A DNA stretch of 64,000 bases, from positions 17,222,485 through 17,286,484 of the forward strand of contig NC_134027.1 of NCBI RefSeq assembly GCF_964204645.1. Direction: 5' to 3'. Of this stretch, positions 43,758 through 55,546 are shown piece after piece. Numbering within the stretch: the first letter of the stretch is position 1; every line of letters begins with the position of its first letter. The DNA is from Tubulanus polymorphus (lineage: Eukaryota; Nemertea; Palaeonemertea; Tubulaniformes; Tubulanidae). The translations under genes and the position numbers were made by a program. Under the pieces are notes generated by a model. The model searched no databases, was not told the origin of the DNA, and saw nothing but the letters and a program-made list of their open reading frames with translations.

Positions 43758-44227
43758 TCTAAATTACATTGAACTGCAACATCTTTATATGAATTATCAT
43801 TAACTGATTCACTTTGAATTCCCGCATCTTCATTTGGAGAGACAGGGATATATCTTTTTTCTTCTACTCTGAAAAACAATACATAGCATTCTCTGAAAGG
43901 GCAATAACGTAAGTGTAAAAATAATGTTTTATGTGAATTTTCATTATTAAAAAGTGATTGTATTTCATCTGTAATTATTAAATGTTGATCTATATCGTCA
44001 AATGTTGTGAATTTTTTGAATTATTGTATTGAATAAGATTTTATCTTTTTCATTCGATAACTCTATCATTAGATAATGATTTTTAAACACTAATTCAGTA
44101 ATATTTTTAACTTGAAAACGAAAACGTGCAGTTTTAAACAAATCTTTAATAGGAACAAAATTTCTAATTGTAAAATATTTTTCTAATTCATGTAAATCGA
44201 TATCTTGGAACTGTAGTATCTGTTCAT
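43758..44227 (-). pseudogene. Zinc-finger/OB-like small protein, 3' end cut off
   Basis: The start is Met of MNEQILQFQDIDL at 44227. The same domain order as in E3 is recognisable (RFQVKNITELVFKN, LMIELSNEKDK, LRYCPFRECYVLFFR), with one frameshift near 44015, then AGIQSESV and VAVQCNLD. The gene ends at the transposon junction before the zinc finger. Confidence 0.65.
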
Positions 44228-44437
44228 TTATTTATAAGTAATTTTTCTATTAAAATATGAATTATTTCACTCACACTTTACTCACACTTTTTATATTGAA
44301 AATAAGAATTTAACGCACATTAATATAAATATTCACTGTTTTGAATATGAATTATTTCACTCACACTTTACTCACTTTTTATGTTAAAATTGATTTTTTT
44401 ATCATTCGAAATCTATATTTGATCTTATTTTTTCTAG

Positions 44438-44477
44438 ATTATTATGCAGGACAGTAGTACTTCTTATTTGGTTCCAT
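44438..44477 (-). pseudogene. DNA polymerase B start remnant
   Basis: ATGGAACCAAATAAGAAG followed by TACTACTGTCCTGC matches the first codons of the E4 polymerase gene (MEANK, YYCP) and lies at the same place relative to the right terminus. It is cut after about 13 codons. Confidence 0.6.
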
Positions 44478-44547
44478 TTTAATATCAAATTTCTTATTAA
44501 AATTGATTTTAGAAGTTATTCATATTCATATATATGAATATTTTAAT

Positions 44548-44669
44548 AGTAATAGGGAATATGGGGGATCTGGTCAAAGGTTGAAGGATCGAAAAAAAAA
44601 TTCGAGTGTGCGAGAATTTATTTTTCGACCTTTCGACCTTTGGCTTGAATCCCCATATTCCCTATTACT
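44548..44669. repeat. E5 terminal palindrome (122 bp)
   Basis: AGTAATAGGGAATATGGGG pairs with CCCCATATTCCCTATTACT. The centre AATTCGAGTGTGCGAGAATT is shared with the end of E1. Confidence 0.9.
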
Positions 44670-46012
44670 CGTGTTATTTCCCTTTTTAGTTTGCTGGGGA
44701 GTGGCCTCCGAGGAGTGATTTTATATACGTATGAATAGCAGATCCTTAGCTATTTCAGTTGTTGATATGCCAATTTTCCTACTTTTCACTTCCAATTTAA
44801 CCTTGGCGGTGTATTATATAGCCGGCGGCAGGAGGCCCCTTCATGCTTCATCTCCAGGGGATTGTGCGACTGTGGAATCGAACTCTTGTAGCGACGCCAT
44901 GATCATTAGACCTGCACCAGTTGGTGCTTTTGTCACGCTATCTTATCTATGAGTAGTTATGTTATGCATATTTACTTAACACGCAACAGTAGTATGAAAT
45001 AGAACTGTTATCACTGGATCGAAATTCTCAGTTCACGGTTTGTTAGATTGTGAATTAATCAATTATCAATGTTTTGAAACATATCGTCAAATCTTAACGA
45101 AGAACACTGACACCGGGACAAATGCACTACCGGCACACGTGTGTGTGTCTTGATATTTATGTGGAAAGGAGGGTGATGACACCCATCTTTGTTTTTGTAG
45201 AATAATGTTATGAAGCTGTCACGAGGGTCCGAGGGACTCTCCTCCCATTTAGAGATCTCCAAGACAAAGTTTACAAGACATTGATATTAATATAACAAAA
45301 TAAATTTATTTACACAATATAACAGGAAATGCTATTACTATGATTTGCGATTACTACGCATGAATACGTAACTTGAAGAACGATAGCTGGTATGCTGGTA
45401 TCACGGTTACATGCTCTGCATGATATTTCGTGTTATGTTCTCTGCATGATATCTTGTGTATGTTCTCTGCATGATATCTCGTGTTACGTTATCTGCATGA
45501 TGTCTCGTGTTACGTTATTTGCATGATGTCTTCTTTCAAAGTAATGCCATATTTTGGTGGCTATCTTCCGCCATAGATATCTCGTGTTATGATGATCACA
45601 CACGATCATCGAACCGACTGGCGAAGCCAGTGGGGAAAAAAACCCGAAGACAGCAAACACGCCACACAGTTGTTCACTGTGCTACCATCGAACGGGTAAA
45701 GACGTGTGTCTACACAAGGTGAAACCTTAAATACTATACGTTAAGTGACCATAGCAACGGAATGCATGCAATTCGGTACAATGAAAGAACTCGTGCGCGA
45801 ATAAATTGTATAATATTTTATAATTAGGCAGGGATCACTCACCCGACTCGTGACAGAAGCTGGGATTTCTTATCACTCAATGTTATGTCTACTTGCTTAT
45901 TGTATAATTTTATATGTACCCCACGGGATAAAATCTAATTTCAAATCAATTCAATATGATATATGATCCTATATCAACTAAAAAGGTTTACAATTGATCC
46001 TTTTATCATTTC
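44670..46012 (+). other. Intergenic or intronic DNA with a short tandem repeat
   Basis: 45413-45535 holds about four copies of a unit near 30 bp, TCTGCATGATATCTCGTGTTA. 45895-45955 resembles a LINE 3' end (GTACCCCACGGGATAAAATC then AATTTCAAATCAATTCAAT). It ends at a splice acceptor. Confidence 0.5.
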
Positions 46013-46967
46013 AGACACGAATGAACTATCAATTCCTAATGTCGCTAGCATCTCTAGTGACTACTGCAGTCATCAAGATTTGAAACTAACGTCTTTGAAA
46101 AACATATCTATTCCGGGCGTCCCTCTGTTAACAAGATGCAAATTCGACCAAAGACCGGCATTTGTGTACAGCTTACCTGGCAGTAGTGACATAAATGTCA
46201 TATTTCCGAATGGCAATATGAACTCTTTTAGCGTTCTGCATGAAGTCGGTGAAACCTTAGAAGGAATTACATGTGACGTTGAAGGTCGATTCTACGTCTA
46301 TTTCAGCCGAAGAGAATCATGTAAGATAACTATGTACGAATCACTTCCCCTTATAACAACAGCAAAGGAACGATTTATGCAGGTGTCTACCGATAAAGAG
46401 TTGTGCTCTGGTTTAATGGTTTTACAATCTGGAAAACTCTTTAAAATGATAAATTCAACGTCTGTCTTCGCGTGGCCTGTATTTCAACCAGCCAGCGATG
46501 GTTATCTGCTCGATACAAAGGCCAGGAGGAAATTGTCTATCCCAAAAAGTGTATACACAAGTCATTTATCGATCAACAGACGACAGAACTTGTTTACCGT
46601 CAATGAGGAAAATAACCAAACAAATGCCATTTTGATGTTAGATAAAAATGGGAATCAGATAGACAGAGTCGATGTCACTGAAACCGTCAATGACGCTGGT
46701 TTGACTGCTAATCAGTGGTTCATATCGCTGGCAGTTTTAGATGAATGCAACCTAATTGCTTCAATACACGGTGATTCACTAGGTTCAAGTCTTATTTTGC
46801 AAATTGTCTATGGAGCACGTGGATTTTTTGACAAGCCGCGTCTTCTTAAAGTAGCACAAGGAGAAATGTTTATGCGTCCTGTTTCAAACCCACACCAGCT
46901 ATCATTAGTGAGTTTTACTGCCGAGAATTTCCGTTTGGAAATATTTAACCTTACCATTCTATCCTAG
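46013..46967 (+). CDS. Host terminal exon, protein of unknown family (about 318 aa)
   Basis: The acceptor CTTTTATCATTTCAG ends at 46012 and an open frame runs 955 bp to TAG at 46965-46967. The same frame extends a little to the left, but the acceptor is the better boundary. The product is of normal complexity: scattered Cys, several short strand-like blocks of about 40-45 residues with a GxxF/Y[VF]Y type centre (PAFVYSLPGSSDINVIFPNG, CDVEGRFYVYF, DEENNQTNAILMLDKNGNQI-like) and a Thr/Ile end (LEIFNLTILS). The spacing resembles a beta-propeller of the NHL/YVTN kind, as in the C-terminal half of TRIM-NHL-type proteins, but I cannot confirm this. Codon use and base content differ from the surrounding repeats. 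Confidence 0.6.
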
Positions 46968-48061
46968 GCTCAAATGGACCATGTAACGTGAATATATATA
47001 CACAGTAGCTCATTCGTGTTGTGGTTTGTTGGTTGTCGGTTATGGTTCATTGGCTTCTATAGCCTAATTCTGCTACTTCGCGGGAAACCCTATTCTCGCG
47101 ATTATTATGGTTTAGGGTTTGAGCTACTGTGCAGAAAACTATTTTGTTACTCGCTTAATCGTTAGCATATTTCGATATGAAATTGTAGATATATATAATG
47201 GTGACATAACAGATGTGTTATTCGTTTTAAATAGAAATATGTATAATCAGCTCAAATACCTATTTATCAGAATTTTTTATTCTGACAAATCGATAACTCG
47301 AAAATTACAGTGAAAATGGTACTTGTTGTAAAATTAGAAATGAAAACAGATTTAAAGGACCTATGTCCTCTAAATTGAATATATTGCGAAAACACATATT
47401 TACATGGAAGAAGTTCACAAATAATGAATATGCTACTGTTTTCAATTCTATTTCGTTCATTACTGAGACCAGGGAGGTGGGAGTGAACTCCCACCTCCCT
47501 GCTGAGACGTATTTTAATCTGCAAATTTCCCGTTCCTTGCAGGTGCACGTTTTCGCGCTATTCGTGTCGTCAATTAAGACGAACACTATTTATAGCACAC
47601 TTCCACGCGTGTTTTTCTACTAGAGATTAAGATCTTATTTATGGGCTTTGTAATTGTAAATCAACACCAATAAACAAACTAAATCACTTACAATAAACTT
47701 AGCTATACTTAGATACATTTTAAGGGAGTAACTTTGAACAACGAGTCCTATACAGAGTCTGAAATAATCTGATAGGTTCCAGTCTTATCACTCCACACTT
47801 ATTATGGTATTTCATCCCTTTGGAGTATTATAAAATGTCTAAATTCTCTCTTATGTATGCTCTTGTTACCATTTTATCTGACCCCATACACATATATTGG
47901 TTAGCACGGTGTAGATCTGTGAAATTAGTGAAATAATCAGTGTTGTTTTATACATTCTATATAAGCTATGCGTACTGAGTAACGTGTGCTTTTGTTGATT
48001 GTCTGAATAATGTCGTAAAACATGGCTGCCGTAAAATGCATCCTATGAAGCATGATTGTGT
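46968..48061 (+). other. Downstream sequence of the host exon
   Basis: A possible poly(A) signal (AATAAA at 47670) lies about 700 bp after the stop. At 47474-47505 GGGAGGTGGGAGTGAAC/ACTCCCACCTCCC forms a short perfect hairpin. No other gene seen. Confidence 0.4.
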
Positions 48062-48345
48062 GGAGCAGTGTGCCTTAGTGGTAGAGTGCTCGCCCCCCCT
48101 CCCCCAATCGGGAGGTTGTGTGTTCTAACCCCGGCTGTGCTGTAGTGTCCTTAGGCAAGGCATTAATTCACAATTGCTACTGGCTGACGACGCCTTGATC
48201 GCTCTGCAGCGTATCGGTGTTGCATCTCCCCAGGGAGAGTAAGAATGTACTGGATTGGTAACAGAAGCTGGGTAATAATTGGGTGATTTTGTCACAGCTT
48301 GATTTAATTTTTTATACTAACAAATCATTTCGATTCAAAAACAAC
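48062..48345 (+). repeat. tRNA-derived SINE
   Basis: A-box GCCTTAGTGGTAGAGTGC (48072-48089) and a B-box-like GTTCTAACCCC (48122-48132) form the tRNA-like head. It is followed by GTCCTTAGGCAAGGCATTAATTCA, a central stretch of a type common in SINEs of marine animals, and a body through GGGTGATTTTGTCACAGC. Confidence 0.65.
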
Positions 48346-48574
48346 CTCGTGTATTTTGGTACATTGTGTATGTATTGTGTATTTTGAGTGTATAACGAAA
48401 TACACTCAGAATAGTGTCAGTGACTAGGAACACAGAGAAAATTAATCGTAGTCAATCCCATGGAACTGGAAAGTAACTTTGATCAATTCTATTTCATATT
48501 GAAATTGTGGGCCCGAAGCATATCAATTCTTAGATAAAACTTGTAAAAATGAAAAATAATGCAAGAGGGTTGGG

Positions 48575-49330
48575 CGGTGTTGTCATATCGCGGAAAGACG
48601 GAATCGCGGAATTTTAAGGAGTTAACTCACAACTGTGGAACTGGATCGATGTCAGACGAAAATAAATAGACATTATGTATTCTGGCTTAGGATTGTTCAT
48701 GCGTGTTGTGTGTCTACATTGTTGTTATAAGGGAATGTGGTTTATCTTTTAGAATTAAATGATATGAAAGATTATAAAATGGTTTCGTTTTTTTTAATGT
48801 TTACTTTGTGACTGCTATAACATATTTTCCTATGCTGATTATTTGGATCAAAAGAATCTTATTGGTACCGGTACTGGACGAATTTGACGAAGGAATTTGA
48901 ACCGGTACTTGTTTGGTCGTAGGATTTCATGTTTGCAACCATCTACAACTACGGTCCGACACCGCGAACGTGCTCAATATTTATCTGATAATATTCGTTT
49001 CTGAAGTTCTCAAAAAGTCGATGAACTTCGATAACCGAAGTTTGCCTAGTAGAAATAGACATTAGGTGCCTGGTCTCTTTCACCCCACTTGATTCTGACT
49101 TCTTCTACAGGTGGCAGCCAGTCAACGGTATCGTAATATAATAATTCCATATAAAATTGCCTGCAAATAATGGGACTCGAACCTAACTCGTTGCATCGAT
49201 CGGTCCGGTGCCCTGTCCGACAGTGGGTATCCCCGTGGGAAAACCCGTTTTCTATTTAAAGTAAAAATGAAGAAATTCCGCGTTTTTGGAAAATTCCGCG
49301 ATTCCGTGTTTCCGCGATATGACAACACCG
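48575..49330. mobile_element. Non-autonomous transposon with 9-bp duplications (756 bp)
   Basis: Inverted ends CGGTGTTGTCATATCGCGGA and TCCGCGATATGACAACACCG continue to about 44 bp. The flanking 9-bp duplication is AGGGTTGGG (48566-48574 and 49331-49339). A 9-bp target fits Mutator-like or Merlin elements. An inverted B-box-like GGACTCGAACC near 49172 suggests a SINE inside. No transposase. Confidence 0.85.
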
Positions 49331-49339
49331 AGGGTTGGG

Positions 49340-50520
49340 GAGGGGGAAAGACGATGAAACTGCAACTCTAAGGTTTGATTCATTTCTGGTTATAGAAAAT
49401 TTGGGCTTTTAAGATAATGAAATTCAATATTCTGCCAGAAAAAGACTTGACCCAATTTCCCAACTGAATTATTTATTATTTTTGGTATTTGGCTTACCCG
49501 TGGCACAGTTTATCACTGCTAAAAACTATTTCGATTTAGATTAGTGCAGGAATTATTCAATGGTTTAAACCAATTTGCAAAACCACTATGTAACCGACAT
49601 TTCGAAGTGAAACTGACTCAGACTGAGACTGGTTTTTGCATGATTGAAGAATTTTGACCTGGTTGTTAATTTAGAGATTAGCACCATTCGAAAACAAAAG
49701 GACAAGAAGATTACTACGAATTGTTTAATTACGGAGAAAAATGGAAGACGCGTTGAAACGCATCAATCGGAAAATTATTTTCTGCCAGAAAGAATCGAAT
49801 TGATTAATTATCAGCAGAAAAATTCAAATGTCAATACAAAAATTGATTTCTCTTACGCAAAATATTTATTTGTTTCTAATCCTCCGGGAATAACGAGTAC
49901 CGGGTATCTACGGCTCAAGCAAATAAGCAGTGCACGTGGCTAGCGGTACCGAATTCCTTATTCGGTGAAAGAAGGGGCGGAGACTAAATGTTGTTGCCGA
50001 CCGCGATGTTGGGGCTGCTGCTCGAGCGAGACCGATCGGCGATCCGCCGCGCTGCCGTGAAATTTTAAGCGAATCGTATGACCCAGTCTAACGCGACTCT
50101 CATCGCTGTTTTAGAGTCATTCAATTTGATAAGATAATTCAATATTTCAGTGCTGCGGCTGGGGTTGACTGCTGTACGTGCGCGCTAGAGCGTAATTCTC
50201 CGGGATTCGAACCTGTGCGCGATGCCGGACCGGGCGCATTTGTTATTATGAATTCGCTCCGGTTGCTTAGGGAATTTCAGCTATTTTCAACTCGTTCGAT
50301 CAACGCGGTTCATTGTTAAACGATTCAACGATCCTATCTTGGTCGAAATTTCACGAAATAAATACATTCTGAAATCACCCGATCCAAAAGTTGCCGGATT
50401 TTAGTTACTTCGCTGCCGGATTTTAGCGTGACGTAATTCTACTTCCGATTTCCCCATGAACTTCAAACCGGACGTACTCTGACGTCATTTTTTTCTGACT
50501 TTGTCAGTAGGCCTAAGTCA
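49340..50520. other. Intergenic DNA
   Basis: Mixed composition, with a GC-richer stretch at 49970-50060 and a B-box-like GGATTCGAACCTG near 50198 on the inverted strand. No gene is supported. Confidence 0.4.
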
Positions 50521-50747
50521 GAATCGGTTGAATGAATGAATGAATATATTTTTCTCAAATGTATAATACATAATATAATAGTATAATAATTGTTTTACAT
50601 GATTATTGAATATATACATTCAAGCAGGACAGCCCCAAGCCCTAAGGGCTGTACCTAATTGGGGGGATGCCCTGGTATGATTTGATACCATGATACAATT
50701 AATGAGAATACAATAATAATCAATGACAACATAATTGACATCAAAAA

Positions 50748-50826
50748 TAATAATAATAATGATGATGATGATGGATGATTGATGATTGATGGTTGATGGG
50801 TGATGGGTGATGGGTGATGGGTGATG
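50748..50826. repeat. Microsatellites in the LINE-B 3' region
   Basis: AATAAT and GATGAT triplets are followed by TGATTGATGA and then about five units of GGGTGAT. Confidence 0.8.
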
Positions 50827-50840
50827 AATTTTAGAATTAA

Positions 50841-52607
50841 TTAATAGTTCAAGAGTGTAGTTTTTTTGAATCGTGAGATAAAAGAATTTATGGTAGCAGC
50901 TTTGCGAAGGTGATCATCAGTTTTCTGCCAAAGAATTGGAGTTCTACTTAAAAAAGAATCGTGAAAGAGTTTCGTGGTATGAAATTGGACTCTGGCATTA
51001 TTCCTGTTTCTAGTGTTATAATTGTGGAATTTTGAATTTAAATCTAGTAAATTGTAGATAGACAAAGGGAGCTTTTTATGAGAATGATTAAATCCAAACA
51101 TAAGAATTTCTAATTTGACAAGATCGGCAAATTTTAAAATTTTGTATTTTTTGAAAATAGGGGATGTTGGTGCATTGAAGGCAGCATTATCTATGAGTCG
51201 TACAGCTTTTTCCTGGATTTTGAAAATACTATTAGTTTGCTCAGAGGAAAGCAGTTGACCCCAGACAACCAGTGCATAAATAAGATGACAGTGAATATAT
51301 GAATTGTAAATAGTTTTTTTCAAAAAACCTGGGAACATATTCTTAACAGTCCTTAGCAGGTACAAATTTTTATTCATTTTATTGATAAGCTGTTTAATAT
51401 GCAAATTCCAATTGAGATCAGCATCAATATTTAATCCTAGAAATTTACAGTCAGTAGATAATTCTATATTTAAATTTTCTAATTCTATTTTTAAGTTGTC
51501 TGATCTCAATAGATGCCTTTTTTGTTTGAATAGTAAGTATTTAGTTTTTTCAATGTTCAGGGTAAGTTGATTGGCATGGAACCAGGAGGTTAATAATTTT
51601 AAATCATTTTTAGCATTTTGAAACAGTTCAGAAAGATTCTTTTCAGTACATAGAAGGTTTGTATCATCGGCAAATGAGATGGCTTTAGAATGTTTGAGAT
51701 TATTATTTAGATCGTTAATGTAAACAAGAAAGAGAAGCGGACCTAAGACTGAGCCTTGTGGTACTCCATGCGTAAGCGTGTTGAAAGTCGAGTCAGCATT
51801 ATTGTAGTGAACATAAATTTTTCTATCTTTGAGATAACTATGAAACCAGTTGAATGCGTGTCCCCTAATTCCATAGTGATATAATTTATACAGTAGTTTG
51901 TCAATATTTAACGAGTCAAATGCCTTTGATAGGTCAAGACATATACCCAAAGAAAAATTTCTTTTTTCTAAATTAGCGATAATGTTACCAATAAAATCAG
52001 CTATGGCATGAGTTGTAGAATGATTTGGTCTGAAGCCATATTGCGTAGTATTTAGAATTTCAAATTTAAACAAGAAATGATATAGTCGCTTATGAACAAG
52101 TTTTTCCAAGATCTTGGATAAGACTGGTAGTAGGGAAATTGGACGGTAATTGTTTAGAGTCTGTTTGCTTCCAGTTTTATGAAGAGGAATAACCTTTGCT
52201 ATTTTCATTTTATCTGGGAATTTGCCTTCTTGAAGAGATTTATTACAAAGAATAGTCATAGGATTAATAATTGAGGGAGCAATAAATTTCAATAGTTTAT
52301 TGCTTAAAATATCTGGACCCGTACTTTGTTTAGGCGAAAGCTGGTTGATCATTTTAAATATTTCCTCACTATTTGTAGGTTGCAGGAACATAACATTGTC
52401 ATTTTTATTAGGAAGAAATGCCATAAAATTAGTAGTAGTGTGAGGTATTTTTTCTGAATACTTTCTGCCAACCGAAGAAAAGAAATCATTAAATGCAAGA
52501 CTAATTTCGGAATTATCAGTAACCGTTTTTCCATCAATCTTAAAATTTGTCGTAATTGATGTTTTATCATTAGTCTTGCCAATTAGTTCTTTAATGAATT
52601 GCCACAT
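50841..52607 (-). pseudogene. LINE-B ORF2: reverse transcriptase (588 aa open)
   Basis: The open part begins MWQFIKELIGKTN and covers all RT domains: SPKQSTGPDILSNKLLK, IAKVIPLHKTG, NNYRPISLLPVLSKILEK, QYGFRPNHSTTHA, CLDLSKAFDSL, GVPQGSVLGPLLFLVYINDL, SFADDTNLL and LGLNIDADLNW. The FADD catalytic motif is intact. A C-terminal region follows with the WG(Q)xL and YNTR segments usual in CR1/L2/Rex elements. The open reading is interrupted upstream by a TAA near 52640 and a shift near 52825, so it is part of a longer ORF2. Confidence 0.85.
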
Positions 52608-52810
52608 TTTACGACAGTTTTTTCCAAAGGAATTAATTTTCTAATTATAAAAATCTATTTTTTGACGTCTTTTAACATAGTTGAGCCGATTACGATAATT
52701 TATATAGTTTTTATAACGTTGGTCTGATTTATCTAACCCAATAACTTTTTTGTATAGATTATCACATTTCTTTGAGGATCTCAGAATAGAGTTAGTCATC
52801 CACGGCTCAA

Positions 52811-53869
52811 TTAATTTGTTTTTCTTTTTTTAATTTCTGGAGCTATACTATTAATAGTATTAGTAATATTTGTCATAATAAAGTCATACGATTCACTACA
52901 ATTCATATTATCCAAATTTGACCAGTTAACATTTAAAAGGGTGTTATTTATTGATTGTATATTTTTAGCATTAAGGTTACGGGAGAAGAATTCATTTGTT
53001 GTTGGTCTAACATTATATACAATAGAAACGAAACAAGGCAAGTGATCCGAAATATCAGTTAGTAGTATTGCACTAGTGTGATTACTATTTAGTTCGGGAG
53101 AGAGGTATATGTTATCAATTAGAGTAGCAGTGGACTTTGGGATTCTTGTAGGTCGCAGTATTGTAGGGCATAGACTATTGTTTAGGTTGATTTCTAAGAA
53201 TTTTGATGTATTTTTATGACTATTGATCTTAATGTAGTCTAAATTCTGATCCATACCAAGAACTATCTCTGATTTTTCGTTATTAATTTTTGTAATTAAA
53301 GTTCTGTATTTTTCAAGAAACATTAGTTCGCTATTGCCAGGTACTCTATATAATTCACCAATAATAATTTTCTTTTTAGATTGAGTTTTAGGATAAATTT
53401 CTATGAAACACGATTCAAATTTACCTTCTTCAAAAATGTCCAAATCAGTTCTCGGGTTGTACGATATATTATCATTAACGTAGATGGCGACTCCTCCTTG
53501 AGATAAATTTAGTCTATGATTTTCAATTAAATGATAGTTAGATAATTTACAAAGAGGTGCATTTTTATCTGTTAGAAAGGTTTCACATATCATTATGACA
53601 TCTATAATAATATTTTGATTTTTAAAGATTTCTATCATAATTTTGAGTTTATCAATTTTTGAATAGAGACTACGTACATTCAGTTGTAAGATATTAAGGT
53701 TGTTGGTAGTATTGAAATTATATACATCTTTCAGGTCACTGGGTTTAGTATATTGACATTGATTACTATCTAGAATCAGATCATCATCAATGATTGAATT
53801 TAAATAATAATTTTTATCATTAGCTTTTTGTTTGAATAATTTAAAAAAATCTGTGTTGCCAAGACACAT
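52811..53869 (-). pseudogene. LINE-B ORF2: endonuclease (352 aa open)
   Basis: Starts MCLGNTDFFKLFKQK. Endonuclease blocks in order are LQLNVRSLYSKI, ICETFLTD, GGVAIYVN, GELYRVPG, LGMDQNLDYIK, TLIDNIYLSP and SDHLPCFV. It ends in a lysine-rich run at an A-tract, where a one-base slip disconnects it from the RT part; the coding pattern (EPWMTNSILRSSKK) goes on in another frame. Confidence 0.85.
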
Positions 53870-54661
53870 AATAATTTAGAACAAATACGTAAAACCAAAA
53901 AGAAGAAAATTTGATAAGGAAAAAAAAGAAAAAAAAAGAGTTGTAATAAACAAAAAAAAATGCACAAAAAGATGCTGACCTTTGACCGCCGTATACGGCA
54001 ATAGTCAGCTAGTACTTGGTAGGTAGTTGATTAAATCAACTATGAGGCCAAGGCATATGTGTCAAGGTTACAAAAGAATCTTATATTTTAGTCAAACAGA
54101 TTTAGAGATAAGCACTGTAGCTTGTGTTTATAATATTGACTACGTACTTTGAATTAATATGATCATCAATAGGAAAAATAAATCAAAATAGAATAAAGTA
54201 AATACTCTGTTGAAACCACGCTATCAACTGAGTTAAAAATAATTGACAATTTACATACTTAGCTTCTTTACTTTAAACTATCGAGTAATAGTGTCACCGA
54301 GTAACTTAAGAATATGCCAAGTCTTAGAAAAGGCAGACATACAAAAGTAAGAAACAGTATACAATATACAGTTCACCAGTATAGATGTGTCCTAGGTCAT
54401 ACCGGTAATACTAAATAAGTGTGTTTGAGCTTTTAGGTAATTTAGTTATAAATATTCATACTTTTTGGCTATCATGACACTTGAGGGAAAACCAATTCAG
54501 CTTTAACGGTGTCACTCTTGAAATAGATGCTTACTTATTGAATGATTAAGTTATGTACAGATATTATGTTAGGTCATTAATCGAAAAAGATTATCCGCAA
54601 GAATTAATTACACCGGTATATGAATCATTTAAAAAGTCACCTTTTGGATCATATCTCTAGT

Positions 54662-55546
54662 CCTTTATGGAAGATTCTCAAATAACTTCAGTCTAATTAT
54701 CTGTCCATTTTTAATTGCAAGCACCTTGCCATGAGATACAAACACAGTCTCGTATTTACCACTTTTGGAAGCATCATCCCTAAGTTTGGATACTTCAGGC
54801 GCTAAGTCCTCCTGTATAACAAATCCGGTTCCTTTAAGTTTTTTCCTGTTTTGTAGAACACGATCTCTAATTCCACGAAATTTAAAACGCACAATTATGC
54901 CCGGTGGCTTTGGCTTAACAGAATTATTCGGTTGGTGACGCTGTATCAATCTATGAGCAACTTCAATATCATCCTGTGATACTTTTTCGCCCTGTGGTAG
55001 TTGCAGCTTTTAATCACTTTGTCAATTACAATTTTGGAACAATTTTCATTGTCTTTTACCGCTGGTAAAGAGGGACCATATATTCGTAAATTGTTTCTTC
55101 GCGAGTATTGGTTATTCTCTACTACTCCGATTTTGAGTTTTTTATATCCAATTTAAGAGAATTATTTTCAGTTGTTAGTTCAGTTACTTTTCTTTCGTAG
55201 TCTTTGATTGTTTTTTCCATCATGCCAATTCGGTCAGTTAGAGATTTAATTTCAGTCTGAACAATTGTCGTTATTTCTGCAGTCAAAGTTTTTTGAACTG
55301 ATCCATATATGTTTCCATGTAGGTTATCGTAAGTGTTTCAGCTGATTCACTTGAATTAGATGAAGCTGGCCTAGGACGTTTATTACAGCGATTGTTTGTA
55401 CTGGTATTAGAGTCTTCCATGAGATTATCTGCATCGCTGAACACTTTATCTGCCGTTGGTTCTTTATTCTGGCCTTGTTCTATAGACGGATCTTTTGTGA
55501 AGGCTGTTATAGTAGTCTGAGTCTGAGACGCCATGTCATCTGTCAA
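54662..55546 (-). pseudogene. LINE-B ORF1: coiled coil and RRM-like protein, broken
   Basis: Starts MTDDMASQTQTT (87 residues), with a Ser/Asn-rich segment, a coiled coil (SLTDRIGMMEKTIKDYE) after a break near 55283, and an RRM/CTD-like end (HRLIQRHQPNN, PPGIIVRFKFRGIRDRVLQN, GFVIQEDLAPEV) at 54665-54949. This order is known for LINE ORF1 proteins that bind the element RNA. At least three breaks. Confidence 0.7.

Larger units (their letters stand above)
43758..44669. mobile_element. E5: right part of a Polinton-related element
   Basis: The right end is a palindrome closing in CCCTATTACT at 44669; the left part is lost at the junction with copy A of the CGGTTCC transposon. It holds a truncated zinc-finger/OB-like gene and a short remnant of the polymerase gene start. 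The expected duplication would be CGTGTT, but the left side is gone. Confidence 0.85.

Noticed and set aside
49644-49943. 99-codon open frame
   Set aside because: No domain, splice context or neighbour supports it; flanks are repeat-like.
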